DNA from: Alphaproteobacteria bacterium
GTDB lineage: Bacteria > Pseudomonadota > Alphaproteobacteria > Micropepsales > Micropepsaceae
Direction: 5' to 3'
NCBI GenBank assembly: GCA_017983635.1
Contig: JAGOBA010000003.1
Coordinates: 248,001-312,000, forward strand
DNA: 64,000 nt
Shown here: positions 30,112-38,684 of the stretch, piece by piece
Numbering within the stretch: the stretch's first letter is position 1
Layout of the letters: each line of letters starts with the position of its first letter
Translations under genes and position numbers: made by a program
The notes under the pieces: generated by a model
Told to the model about the DNA's origin: nothing
Databases searched by the model: none
Seen by the model: only the letters and a program-made list of their open reading frames with translations

Positions 30112-30900
30112 GTGTGCGAGCTCTTCGCGCTCAGCGCCAACGCGACGGTCGACGTCAAGCTGTCGCTCGGCGCGCTGGCGCGTCACGGCGGCGGCACCGG
30201 CCCGCATCGCGACGGCTGGGGCGTGGCCTTCGGTGACGGCAAAGACTTCCGCCTCTTCAAAGAGGCGGGCCCCGCCTGGAACAGCCCGCTGATCGAATGT
30301 CTGGCTGCCCATCCTGTGCGCAGCCGCACCGTCCTCGCCCACATCCGCCACGCCACGCGCGGCCCCGTCGCCGCCGAAAACACGCAGCCCTTCGTGCGCG
30401 AGCTCGGAGGCATGCTGCGCGTCTTCGCGCATAACGGCAATCTGGGCGCCGCCGACCCGGCTGACGCCAGCCGCGTGCCGCGCTTCATGCCGGTCGGCGA
30501 GACCGATTCGGAAGCGGCGTTTTGCTCGCTTCTGAACGAGGCCACCGGCGAACCGGCGAAACCGTTGCCGTTCGAACTCTTCGCCCGCTTCGCAAAACGC
30601 GCCCGCGACAAGGGCCCGGCGAATTTCATCTACGCCGAACCGGGCCGACTGCTGGTGCACGCCGACCGCCGCACGCAGGCGAGCGGCGCGATCGAGCCGC
30701 CCGGCCTGTGGATGCTGGGCCGCAGCTGCATGGCAGAGCCGCCGCCAGCCTCGCCCGTTACGGTCGGCGCCACGGCCGATACCGTCGTCGCGCTGTTCGC
30801 CAGCGTGCCCCTGACCGGCGAAGCCTGGGTGCCCATCGAACGCGGAACGATCATCGAGGCCGCGAACGGCCACGTCGCGCGAACCGAACGCGCGACGTGA
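30112..30900 (+). CDS. Class II glutamine amidotransferase (YafJ-like)
   Basis: 262 aa from a GTG start, so Cys2 becomes the N-terminal nucleophile (M-C-E-L-F-A-L-S). Family motifs GPHRDGWGVAF, LAHIRHATRG and FAHNGNLG are intact. Such stand-alone N-terminal nucleophile glutaminases have no firmly known substrate. A frameshifted copy of the same gene lies at 21635, so the function may have been duplicated or replaced here. Confidence 0.88.
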   Translation: MCELFALSANATVDVKLSLGALARHGGGTGPHRDGWGVAFGDGKDFRLFKEAGPAWNSPLIECLAAHPVRSRTVLAHIRHATRGPVAAENTQPFVRELGGMLRVFAHNGNLGAADPADASRVPRFMPVGETDSEAAFCSLLNEATGEPAKPLPFELFARFAKRARDKGPANFIYAEPGRLLVHADRRTQASGAIEPPGLWMLGRSCMAEPPPASPVTVGATADTVVALFASVPLTGEAWVPIERGTIIEAANGHVARTERAT

Positions 30901-31080
30901 GCGCGTTTGCGCATTGGCATCGAAGCACAACGTGTGAGAGTCCTAGTCGACATCACCGATCCCCTTGAGCGCCGGTCGCGCCTCGCACACGGCTACCAGG
31001 TGGACGCGGCAGTCGTCCTCTGGCATGCGCCGGCGAACCGTCCGCGATCCCGGTTGTTTGTCACATCATCCGACACATGA
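30901..31080 (+). pseudogene. C-terminal fragment of an HlyD-type adaptor
   Basis: Directly after the amidotransferase stop the rightward frame reads IGIEAQRVRVLVDITDP, then LAHGYQVDAAVVLWHAP, before a stop at 31078. This resembles the beta-barrel of HlyD-type adaptors (LGVEEQRVNVxxDFTDP...LGDGYxVExRIVxW). No start codon or lipoyl/coiled-coil part precedes it. A remnant from a lost exporter; overlaps the 3' end of the next leftward gene by 20 bp. Confidence 0.55.
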
Positions 31081-31540
31081 GAAACATCGGCAGAATCTCG
31101 TCAGCCGTGCGCTTCTGGTTGGCATCAAGCGCCGCATAGAGCGTTGCAACAGCGCTTTGCGTTTTCTTCATTTCGGCCAAGTGATCTTCCATCATCTTGA
31201 TGTGTTGCGTCATTCGCTCCGGTATCGGTCGTGCACCCTTGTCGCCACCCATCGGGCCCATCATCGGCATATCGCCACCATGCCCCTTCGCGTTGCGATA
31301 GGACACCGCGAAAGCCTGCCACGCCGCTTCTTGCGACGACGTGATCTTGAGCTCTGCCTTCAAGTAGGCAAGCGAACCCTCGGTACGCTGCCCCAAACCC
31401 ATCCCGCACATCCCGCGCATCATGCCCGTTGCGGGGCGTTCTTCACCCATCATGGCGCCCGGCCGGTGGCCCGGAGGCGGGGCTGCGAGCGCCGGTAAAC
31501 TCAGTGCGAGCAGCACGGCTGCGACAGCGAATGTCTTCAT
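31061..31540 (-). CDS. Spy/CpxP-like periplasmic protein
   Basis: 159 aa. Signal peptide (FAVAAVLLALSLPALAAPP), a Met/Gly-rich segment (GMMRGMCGMGLGQR, MPMMGPMGG) and helical LTxxQ-like repeats (LKITSSQEAAWQAF, LDANQKRTADEIL). This is the layout of Spy-type chaperones and alphaproteobacterial metal-responsive periplasmic proteins. The methionine clusters suggest copper/silver contact, an inference. The ATG at 31540 follows GAGGACAAGGAC. Confidence 0.8.
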   Translation of the reverse strand: MKTFAVAAVLLALSLPALAAPPPGHRPGAMMGEERPATGMMRGMCGMGLGQRTEGSLAYLKAELKITSSQEAAWQAFAVSYRNAKGHGGDMPMMGPMGGDKGARPIPERMTQHIKMMEDHLAEMKKTQSAVATLYAALDANQKRTADEILPMFLMCRMM

Positions 31541-31617
31541 GTCCTTGTCCTCAAGTTGTCGTAGATTCAGCATGGCCGGCTGCAAAGCAACCGTCATTGC
31601 GAAGCATCAATGTTCGA

Positions 31618-31887
31618 TCAGCGCAAATGGTCCGGCTCTTCGAGATCGTCGTTCTCGCCAATGATCTCCAAGATCGCCATCACCTTGGTCGACTCCGGAT
31701 GACCGCGTTGGGGAACCACATCCGCCTGCCCTTCGCGCCACATCTGCGCCTCTTCAAGCTCCGCAGTGGTTGGGGCAAGCGTCAAGATCCTCAGCACGTC
31801 CTGCGCATCCAGCTCGCCGAACAGCCGCCCGATGTCCGCGCGCGTTGCGAACGTGGCGCTCTGTAATTGGCGGGTCGCTGCGGTCAT
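31618..31887 (-). CDS. Hypothetical protein
   Basis: 89 aa, no family recognised. The middle LFGELDAQDVLRILTLAPT and the acidic segments suggest a small soluble protein. GAGG eight bases before the ATG supports translation. It precedes the Spy-like gene by 77 bp on the same strand. Confidence 0.55.
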   Translation of the reverse strand: MTAATRQLQSATFATRADIGRLFGELDAQDVLRILTLAPTTAELEEAQMWREGQADVVPQRGHPESTKVMAILEIIGENDDLEEPDHLR

Positions 31888-32129
31888 GACATCCTCACGT
31901 GATTGACGCGCTCAAGAAAGCGGGACCCGCGCCGTTGACCTTCCACCCTGGAGTTACCTCTTGGGGCGCTGGGTTTGGCGGCCGCGGGTCCGCCCGTTCG
32001 CATCCACAGCAGATCGGCTCATCGCCTCGATCGATCCGCGCCGGTTCAAGACGCTTCACCATCGCGCTTCATCAACCTTGCCTCCGCCGAACGGTGGATA
32101 CAGTCAACGCCAGCGCATCGCTCTGAGCA

Positions 32130-32143
32130 TTGATTTGCGTCAA
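32130..32143. promoter_or_regulatory. Crp/Fnr-type site without an obvious target gene
   Basis: TTGATTTGCGTCAA is a good match to the Crp/Fnr-type sites elsewhere in the window, but it sits directly behind the truncated MBL-fold gene and 243 bp from the nearest leftward start. Probably a leftover of a rearrangement, or it drives something not recognised in 31888-32129, where I see no convincing gene. Confidence 0.5.
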
Positions 32144-32150
32144 CTTCAGG

Positions 32151-32537
32151 TCAGATCAATCGCTTCCAAGTGGCCGGGGACGTGGAATACCCGACGCGGT
32201 TCGCGCGCTCGGCGTCTTCCTCCGCGAGCCGCGCGCTGTCCGGCAACAGGATGCGGCAGAGGTCCGCCGTGGCCTCACTGCAAAGGATGCGGCCGTGGAA
32301 GCCCTTCTTGATCAGGAGCGGCAGGTAGCCCGAATGGTCGATGTGGGCATGGGTCAGCACGACGGCGGAGATCGTCTTGGGATCGAAGGACGGCTGCGCC
32401 CAGTTGCGCTGCCGCAGCGGCTTGAACCCCTGAAACAAGCCGCAATCGACGAGCAATTGCGCATTGCCGGCGCGCACGAGGTACTTCGAACCGGTGACGG
32501 TGCCCGCCGCGCCGTGGAACTCGAGATCCATGGTCAT
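32151..32537 (-). pseudogene. Truncated MBL-fold RNA hydrolase/exonuclease
   Basis: 128 aa. Begins like the ~450-residue CPSF/YSH1-type metallo-beta-lactamase proteins (FHGAAGTVTGSKYLV, LLVDCGLFQG) and has the first metal motif THAHIDHSGYLP. Similarity ends near residue 115, after EEDAERANR, and a stop follows 12 codons later. The beta-CASP domain and remaining metal ligands are absent, so it cannot be an active nuclease. Full-length homologs often sit beside Usp and phosphoribosyltransferase genes. Confidence 0.75.
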
Positions 32538-32613
32538 GTGCGGGAGGTTAGCGCATCGTCCTCAGGTCGTGAAATTTCACCGTCAAGCGACACGCCGCGG
32601 CGGTGTTGAGGCG

Positions 32614-33207
32614 CTAGGGTTGGTGCGGTCGTCCCGGCAATGCAAAGCTCGTGGCCACGCCCACGAACAGTCCGGCGACGGCACCCGCGGCAGCGCCGAT
32701 TAGCGCGATCAAGAACAACGGCCAGTCGCGATCGACTGACGTCGCGGCGAGCATGATCGTTGCCATCGCGGGCGCCCAACCGATGGCGTTCGCCCCGACC
32801 CACGGAAAGAGCGCTATTACATCCCGAGCCGCAACCCACTGCACAACGCCCATCAGCATTCCCATCGCGATGCCCATCGCTGCGCCGAGCCCGAGCAACA
32901 CCACCGCGCTCGGTTCGCCACCACCCGCCGCGCCTTCGGCGCCCGCACCGCCAAGAAGCGAAAGCGCGTAACCGGCGATCGCGCCCAACATCGTCAACGG
33001 CATCCAAAGCGAAAGTCGAACGCCGAATGTGCGCAACACAAGTGCCTGGGCCACGCCTAAGCACAGTCCTTCCCACGCGCCCGCCGAGAGGACCCAGGCG
33101 ACCTCTGACTGTAGCAGTTCGCGATCGATGGCAGCGTACGTCGTCGCGACGGCCGCGATGCCAAGCGCCTCTCCAAGCACACAGGCGACTACCCAGCGTC
33201 GAAGCAC
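32614..33207 (-). CDS. Hypothetical integral membrane protein
   Basis: About 197 aa with five or six hydrophobic helices rich in Gly/Ala/Met (MGIAMGMLMGVVQWVAARDV). The tryptophan/glycine pattern of paired helices suggests an internal repeat. The GTG at 33207 follows AGGAG at 7 bp; a longer start would overlap the CFA synthase gene by 38 bp. No family recognised. Probably co-transcribed with cfa. Confidence 0.65.
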   Translation of the reverse strand: MLRRWVVACVLGEALGIAAVATTYAAIDRELLQSEVAWVLSAGAWEGLCLGVAQALVLRTFGVRLSLWMPLTMLGAIAGYALSLLGGAGAEGAAGGGEPSAVVLLGLGAAMGIAMGMLMGVVQWVAARDVIALFPWVGANAIGWAPAMATIMLAATSVDRDWPLFLIALIGAAAGAVAGLFVGVATSFALPGRPHQP

Positions 33208-33217
33208 GTCCGATCTC

Positions 33218-34474
33218 CTAAGCGGCAGCCTTTTTTCGGTCAGGCGCGCGGACAACTCCGCTTCGCGAGGGAACCGCAGTGCTGGTCATCATGTAATCGC
33301 GGGTCAGCGGCAGTGTGTCGACGCGCTTGGCGAGCTGCAGCTGAAAGACAATCAGGCCCTGGTGGCGGAAGCCCATCTCGGCGCCGGCGAGGTAATACTC
33401 CCACATCCGGCAGAAGCGTTCGTCGTAAAGCCGTTTCGCGCGGTCCCAGTTCGCCACGAAGCGGCGCCGCCATTCGGCAAGCGTCAGCGCGTAGTGCAGC
33501 CGCAGGATCTCGACGTCGGTCACGATCAGCCCGGCGCGTTCGATAGCGGGCAACACCTCGCTCAGGGCGGGCGTGTAGCCGCCCGGGAAGATGTACTTCG
33601 TGATCCAAGCATTCGTCGTCCCGGGCCCGTCGCTGCGCCCGATGGCATGGATGAGCGCCACACCGTCGTCGGTCAGCAGACTCGCGACCTTGGCGAAGAA
33701 GGCATCGTATTGCCCGATGCCGACATGCTCCAACATCCCGACGGAGACGATGCGCTCGAAGGGGCCCGTCGCGTCGCGATAGTCTTGATGTTCGAAGCGC
33801 ACGCGATCGGCGCTCGCTGAGCCCGCGGCACGGTCGCGCGACACCTTGAGCTGTTCGTCCGACAGCGTGATGCCTTTGACGTCGACCTTGGCGCTCTCGG
33901 CCAGATGGAGCGCAAGCCCGCCCCAGCCGGAGCCGATGTCGAGCACACGCTGCCCGGCCTTGAGGTCGAGCTTCGCCGCGATGCGCCGCTTCTTGTTCGT
34001 CTGCGCCGTTTCGAGCGAGTCGGTGGGACGCTCGAAGAATGCGCATGAATATTGTTTGTCGCTGTCGAGAAAGAGATCGTAGAGCTGCCCCGAAAGGTCG
34101 TAATGGTGCGCCACATTGCGCTTCGCGCGCCTGACGCCGTTGCGGGGGTTGAACGCGCGCAGTAGATTGCGCGCCTTCGCAATCCATTCCAAATGCTTGC
34201 CGCCGAAGTTGGTGCCGATGTTGCGGGCGATGAGGTCCAACAGATCGGCGATCGAACCGCCGTCGATGCTGATGCGGCCGTCCATATAGGCCTCGCCCAG
34301 CGTCAGTTGCGGGTTGCGCAGCAGGTCGAACGCGACGCGACGGTCGTGCAAGCGAAACATGACAGGCGCCGCCGACGGGTCGCCGCAATCATAGACCTTG
34401 CCCTTCGCATCGATCAGCGTGAGACGTCCGTTCTTCACGATCCGGCGAAGCAGCGAGGCGAACAAGCGCTCCAT
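33218..34474 (-). CDS. cfa: Cyclopropane-fatty-acyl-phospholipid synthase
   Basis: 418 aa. Adds a methylene from S-adenosylmethionine across double bonds of membrane phospholipids, typical of stationary or acid-stressed cells. Motifs: AHHYDLSGQLYDLFLD, YSCAFFERPTDSLETAQ, the SAM loop VLDIGSGWGGLALHLA and IVSVGMLEHVG. A degenerate Crp/Fnr-like site (GTGACCTGCCTCAA, 34536-34549) lies at a distance that would give a 27-nt leader. Confidence 0.94.
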   Translation of the reverse strand: MERLFASLLRRIVKNGRLTLIDAKGKVYDCGDPSAAPVMFRLHDRRVAFDLLRNPQLTLGEAYMDGRISIDGGSIADLLDLIARNIGTNFGGKHLEWIAKARNLLRAFNPRNGVRRAKRNVAHHYDLSGQLYDLFLDSDKQYSCAFFERPTDSLETAQTNKKRRIAAKLDLKAGQRVLDIGSGWGGLALHLAESAKVDVKGITLSDEQLKVSRDRAAGSASADRVRFEHQDYRDATGPFERIVSVGMLEHVGIGQYDAFFAKVASLLTDDGVALIHAIGRSDGPGTTNAWITKYIFPGGYTPALSEVLPAIERAGLIVTDVEILRLHYALTLAEWRRRFVANWDRAKRLYDERFCRMWEYYLAGAEMGFRHQGLIVFQLQLAKRVDTLPLTRDYMMTSTAVPSRSGVVRAPDRKKAAA

Positions 34475-34594
34475 GACACTGTCCCTTCATCAGTTCATTC
34501 GCGCCGAAGCATCGGGCCGGGTTGCGCCGAAATCCGTGACCTGCCTCAAACTCTTGTCCGCGCCGGATCTTGGTTATCGGCGGCACGCCGGCGC

Positions 34595-36112
34595 CTAGCG
34601 TACGCCCTGCCAGAGCTCCCTTTCCCAGCGTCGCGGATCGTCGATCACTTTGGAAACCGCATCGAAGCGCATCGTGGCCCTATGTCTGATGTCGTATTTG
34701 GGCCAGCCGGGGTTGCCCGTTGCCGCGAACGCAACCCAGGCCTTGTGCATGGCATCGGCGAGAGATTGCGGCGGCTCGGGACCCAAAAGCGGCCCGAGCA
34801 TCTGGTCCGCACCCTTGTCGAGCGTGTCGAACACGAACGCGATCTCGAGCGCGTGGCATGCGCCGAAAAGGCCACCTGCCGCGGGTGAGGGCCAGGCGAA
34901 TTCATACATGTAGGTCGCACCAGGCGCGCCGACCCGCGCTTCTGCAAGACGGATCGCGGGTATACGGCACCACCAATCGGTTTGAACGGCGGCGAGGATG
35001 TCGGCGCCGCTCGCGCCCGGCATGACCGCGCGATAGGCCGCGAGCGCCTTCTCCGCCGGAAGGCCGTAGGCAGCGAGCGATTGAAAGCCGTGCTTTGCAA
35101 CGGGTCCGGTCGCGATGTCGTCGGTGATCCGGCCCATCAAGCCGTTGGCGACGACGAACATCTTCCAGTCCTGGGTATTCGATCCCGCAATGACGTCGAC
35201 CTGTCGGCTAGCACCGGCGGCGATGCGCGTGATCGGCGGCGCGGGCACAATCGAACCGTCCACCACGGTGTGAAACGGCATCATTGTGGCGACGACTTCA
35301 TCGCCCCAGCGGACAGGATCGGGAGCGGCCGCGACTTCCTCTTTCAGTTCCGTCTGCGCGGCGAGAAGGCGCTCGTCCGGCACTGCCGCGAGCGCCTCTC
35401 GTGTCAGGGGAACGGCGAGTTTTTCGGAAAGGCGGCGCGCGGTCTTCATCGCCGTCTCGGCCGACATCACCGTCGACGGACCGCCGCTTTGCAGGATTGC
35501 GCGGCGGAACATGCCTTGCGCGCGCGGCATGGACAGCAGAGCGCCGATGCTCATCGCGCCCGCAGACTCGCCGAAGATGGTCACGTTCGCCGGATCGCCC
35601 CCGAAGGCCGCGATATTGTCGCGGACCCAGGTCAGCGCCGCGATCTGATCAAGCAGGCCGAAATTCGCTTCGCCTTCGTCGAGATAAAGGAAGCCGCTCG
35701 CGCCGACGCGATAGTTGATCGTGACGCACACGACATCGTCGCGAGCAAAGCGGCTACCGTCGTAGGTGGCGCCGGAGCCAACCTCGAACATGCCGCCTGG
35801 AATCCAGACCATCACCGGCATGCCGGAGCCGTCCAGCGTCTTCGTCCAGATATTGAGGTTCAAGCAATCGTCGCCGTTCGCGGACGGATCGGGCGCCATC
35901 GCAGCGATCTCGGGCGGTGCAATCGGTTGGAGCGGCCGCGCGCCAAAGCTGAGCGCATCGCGGATGCCGCTCCACGACTCGACCGGTCGCGGCGATCGAA
36001 ACCGATTGCCGCCGACCGGCGGCGCCGCATAGGGCACACCCAAGAAGGCGTGCAGCCCGCCCGCGAGTCTGCCACGCACCTTACCTGCGCGAACTCTTAC
36101 CACCGATTCCAT
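34595..36112 (-). CDS. Type B carboxylesterase/lipase
   Basis: 505 aa alpha/beta hydrolase. Nucleophile elbow FGESAGAMSIG, oxyanion-hole segment MVWIPGGMFEVGSG, N-terminal FLGVPYAAPPVGGNRF and the conserved DCLNLNIWT mark the carboxylesterase type-B family (para-nitrobenzyl esterase type). No signal peptide, so probably cytosolic. Substrate unknown. Confidence 0.9.
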   Translation of the reverse strand: MESVVRVRAGKVRGRLAGGLHAFLGVPYAAPPVGGNRFRSPRPVESWSGIRDALSFGARPLQPIAPPEIAAMAPDPSANGDDCLNLNIWTKTLDGSGMPVMVWIPGGMFEVGSGATYDGSRFARDDVVCVTINYRVGASGFLYLDEGEANFGLLDQIAALTWVRDNIAAFGGDPANVTIFGESAGAMSIGALLSMPRAQGMFRRAILQSGGPSTVMSAETAMKTARRLSEKLAVPLTREALAAVPDERLLAAQTELKEEVAAAPDPVRWGDEVVATMMPFHTVVDGSIVPAPPITRIAAGASRQVDVIAGSNTQDWKMFVVANGLMGRITDDIATGPVAKHGFQSLAAYGLPAEKALAAYRAVMPGASGADILAAVQTDWWCRIPAIRLAEARVGAPGATYMYEFAWPSPAAGGLFGACHALEIAFVFDTLDKGADQMLGPLLGPEPPQSLADAMHKAWVAFAATGNPGWPKYDIRHRATMRFDAVSKVIDDPRRWERELWQGVR

Positions 36113-36157
36113 GTGGATCTTCCTTCGCGCAGCTAAAGTTCGGTCCGGCTGCCGTGG

Positions 36158-36643
36158 TCAGGCCGCCTTAACAGGTATCTTCTTCACTTCCTTTTTCACG
36201 CCCGGCGGTTTGCCGATGTGCAGCTTCAACACGCCTTTGTCGTAGCTCGCCTCGACCTTGCCTGCGTCGATTTCGAACGGCAGCGCGAGCGAGCGCGTGA
36301 AGGCGCCGAAGCTGCGCTCCGCATGGTAAAAGTCTTTGTCTTTCGTTTCCTTCTCGGACTTTTTCTCGCCCTTGATCGTGACGGTATCGCCAGAGACGGT
36401 GATGTCGACGTCCTTTGGATCGACGCCCGGCAGTTCGGCAACGACATCGACCGCGTCGCTCGATTCAGTCATGTCGAGCGCCGGCCAGTAGTGTCCATCG
36501 CCGTTTCCCAGCCGCGGCAGCGACCAGCGGCCGCTGAAATCGTCGAACAAACGATCGATTTGATGCTGCAGATCCGTCATATGCTCGCCCAACGACGCCC
36601 CGGCGCGCCGGACCAGATTCGGCAAACTGTGTTTCGTTTCCAT
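36158..36643 (-). CDS. Small heat shock protein (Hsp20/alpha-crystallin)
   Basis: 161 aa holdase chaperone. The alpha-crystallin domain spans ~45-150: VDVVAELPGVDPKDVDITV, RSFGAFTRSLALPFEID and the closing VLKLHIGKPPGVKK. Second gene after a usp gene (36 bp gap), so probably under the same control as that gene, with the Crp/Fnr-type site at 37645. Confidence 0.92.
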   Translation of the reverse strand: METKHSLPNLVRRAGASLGEHMTDLQHQIDRLFDDFSGRWSLPRLGNGDGHYWPALDMTESSDAVDVVAELPGVDPKDVDITVSGDTVTIKGEKKSEKETKDKDFYHAERSFGAFTRSLALPFEIDAGKVEASYDKGVLKLHIGKPPGVKKEVKKIPVKAA

Positions 36644-36679
36644 ACGATTTTCCTTTCAAGGTGGTGAGTGTGCGGACCG

Positions 36680-37558
36680 CTAGTGGGTCATCAGAATGGC
36701 TAGTGGTGAGCCGTTGCGCAGGAGGTGACGGGTGACGCCGCCGAGCACGAATTCCCGAATCCGGCTGTGCCCATACCCGCCGAGCACGAGCAGATCGCAA
36801 CGTTGAGCCTGCACCGCCAGCGCCAGCGTCTCCGCGACCGGCGGCAGACCCGCCTCGATGACATGCTCGACCACCTCGATGCCGCGCAGCGACAGATAGT
36901 TGTGCAAGTCCATCAGCACCGGCGACTGACCCGTCGCCGGCGTCACTTCAAAGCTGTGAACGGCTTTCGCGCGCGAGAGAAACGGCAACGCCGCGGTCAC
37001 GGCATGCGACGCCGCGGCACTTCCGTCATAAGCGATAGCGACGCGCTGGCCAGGCATTTCCGTCGGCTGATGCGGCACGAACAGGACCGGACGCGAGCCG
37101 CTGAGCAGCGCCGCCTCAAATCCCTCCCGGATGATGTCCTGCCCATCGCCAGTCCCCGCGGCGCCGAACACAATGAGATCGCACAACCGGCTTGCCCGCT
37201 CGATCTCCTCCGCGAAATCGCCCTGTACGATCTTCAGATTGGCGGTCGCACTGGTGCGAGCCCCCGGCTTCGCGGTCACTTCAACCGCAAGCTTGTCGAC
37301 GGCCTTGTTGAATATCTCTGACGCGACTTTCTGAGCGGAGTCCGCAGCCCTGATCGCAGCGTCGATCGCGTACTGCGCCGAATAACCGCTGAAATCGCTG
37401 CCCAAGTAGCCGTACGGAACCGCTCTCACCGGATCGGACCGGACAAACAGCGCCTCGACATGCGCGCCGAACTGCTTGCCCAGACCCAGGGCGGCATCGA
37501 CCGCCGTGCGATCATGAGGCGTTCCGAAGACCGGAACGAGAATCTTGCGGTACGACAT
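36680..37558 (-). CDS. Universal stress protein, two UspA domains
   Basis: 292 aa. N-terminal MSYRKILVPVFGTPHDRTAV; the C-terminal domain ends LGGYGHSRIREFVLGGVTRH, the nucleotide-binding loop. Leads the usp-hsp20 unit. Divergent from the host-attachment-type gene, with TTGACCGCGATCAA between them. Confidence 0.9.
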   Translation of the reverse strand: MSYRKILVPVFGTPHDRTAVDAALGLGKQFGAHVEALFVRSDPVRAVPYGYLGSDFSGYSAQYAIDAAIRAADSAQKVASEIFNKAVDKLAVEVTAKPGARTSATANLKIVQGDFAEEIERASRLCDLIVFGAAGTGDGQDIIREGFEAALLSGSRPVLFVPHQPTEMPGQRVAIAYDGSAAASHAVTAALPFLSRAKAVHSFEVTPATGQSPVLMDLHNYLSLRGIEVVEHVIEAGLPPVAETLALAVQAQRCDLLVLGGYGHSRIREFVLGGVTRHLLRNGSPLAILMTH

Positions 37559-37644
37559 CTGCTGGCCTCATCGTTGTCGCAGGCGACGCTATACCCGCCG
37601 GCGCCGCGGTCTTTGCGCAGGATCAAATTCTGGGCAAACGGTTC

Positions 37645-37658
37645 TTGACCGCGATCAA
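37645..37658. promoter_or_regulatory. Crp/Fnr-type site in usp/attachment divergon
   Basis: TTGACCGCGATCAA fits TTGAY-N4-ATCAA. At -41.5 it would start the rightward gene near 37693 (20-nt leader with GAGGAA) or the leftward usp near 37610 (52-nt leader). Either or both could be targets. Confidence 0.65.
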
Positions 37659-37712
37659 AGACCGGTGCCCAGCCCCATGCCTCATTGGTGCATACCTTGA
37701 GGAACAATCGTG

Positions 37713-38168
37713 ATGACCAAGACACCGCTGCCGCATGACGCTTGGGTTCTTGTCGGCGATGGCCGCAAAGCGCTGGTGCTCCGCAACGAAGGGGACGAAC
37801 AATTCCCCAACCTGCAGGCGACCACCGTATTTAAGGATCACGACAACCCCGCAACCGCGAAGCTTGGAAGCGATCGCCCGGGACGCTCAATCCTGCATCT
37901 GTCCGGTCGGCGCAGCGGGATGGAGCAGACGGATTGGCATGAGATCGCCGAACACCGCTTTGCCCAGCAGGTCGCCGCCACCCTTTGTGCACGAGACCAA
38001 GACGGGGACATCAGTGCACTTGTCGTCGTTGCGCCGCCCAGAACCTTGGCTGAACTGCGCCAATCATTTACCGAATCGCTGAAGCGCAAGGTCATCGCCG
38101 AGATCAACAAGGATCTGACCCATCATCCCTTGCATGAGATCGAGCGCCTGATTGGTGGGCACTCCTGA
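37713..38168 (+). CDS. Host attachment protein family (AtsE-like)
   Basis: 151 aa. The opening WVLVGDGRKALVLRNEGDEQ, the later ALVVVAPPRTLAELR and the C-terminal KDLTHHPLHEIERLI match the family named for an Agrobacterium attachment protein. Despite the name, the fold resembles eRF1 domain/baeRF-type proteins, and a link to ribosome or stress function is possible. GTG at 37710 and ATG at 37713 are both possible starts. Confidence 0.8.
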   Translation: MTKTPLPHDAWVLVGDGRKALVLRNEGDEQFPNLQATTVFKDHDNPATAKLGSDRPGRSILHLSGRRSGMEQTDWHEIAEHRFAQQVAATLCARDQDGDISALVVVAPPRTLAELRQSFTESLKRKVIAEINKDLTHHPLHEIERLIGGHS

Positions 38169-38171
38169 CGA

Positions 38172-38573
38172 TCATGCGTGTTCCGTGGTGCGGCCGCCGA
38201 AGTGATGCTTGTGCGCGACCGCATCGGCCTTCGTTGCATGCACGGTGCCGTCGGCATGTTCAGGCGGTCCATAGATCGTATACAGCCGAAGCGGTGCAGC
38301 GCCTGTGTTGACCACGTTGTGCCGGGCGCCGGCCGGCACCAGAATCGCATCGTCGCCATTGACCGTTGACCGCTTCCCGTCGATCCAGACCTCGCCCTCG
38401 CCCGCTTCGACGCGAAAGAATTGATCGCGATCATGGTGAACTTCATGCCCGATCTCTTCACCCGGCTGCAGCGTCATCAGAACGAGCTGCAAGTGCTTGC
38501 CGGTGTAGAGAACCCGCCGAAAGTCCGCATTCCCCTCGGCCATGTCTTCGATATCACCCACAAATCCCTTCAT
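38172..38573 (-). CDS. Cupin-domain protein
   Basis: 133 aa single cupin barrel. The metal-site motif HEVHHDRDQFFRVEAGEGEV and second motif LVPAGARHNVVNTG are complete, so it probably binds a metal. Convergent with the attachment gene (3 bp apart). AAGGGAGG lies before the ATG. The perfect Crp/Fnr-type site at 38627 would give a 19-nt leader for this gene. Substrate unknown. Confidence 0.85.
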   Translation of the reverse strand: MKGFVGDIEDMAEGNADFRRVLYTGKHLQLVLMTLQPGEEIGHEVHHDRDQFFRVEAGEGEVWIDGKRSTVNGDDAILVPAGARHNVVNTGAAPLRLYTIYGPPEHADGTVHATKADAVAHKHHFGGRTTEHA

Positions 38574-38626
38574 GACGTCGCACCTCCCTTTGCGATTTCA
38601 TGTAGCCGGGAAGGAGCGCGGCATTG

Positions 38627-38640
38627 TTGATGTGAATCAA
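38627..38640. promoter_or_regulatory. Perfect FNR/FixK-consensus site
   Basis: TTGATGTGAATCAA matches TTGAT-N4-ATCAA exactly. It lies between the leftward cupin gene (ATG 38573) and the rightward kinase gene (ATG 38685). Spacing favours the cupin gene, with the kinase also possible. Confidence 0.75.
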
Positions 38641-38684
38641 GCTGGGGCCGCGACAAGCCCGGTCGGGCCGAGTAGTCTGGCGCC

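Noticed and set aside
34536-34549. Crp/Fnr site before cfa
   Set aside because: GTGACCTGCCTCAA has mismatches in both halves; mentioned in the cfa entry only.
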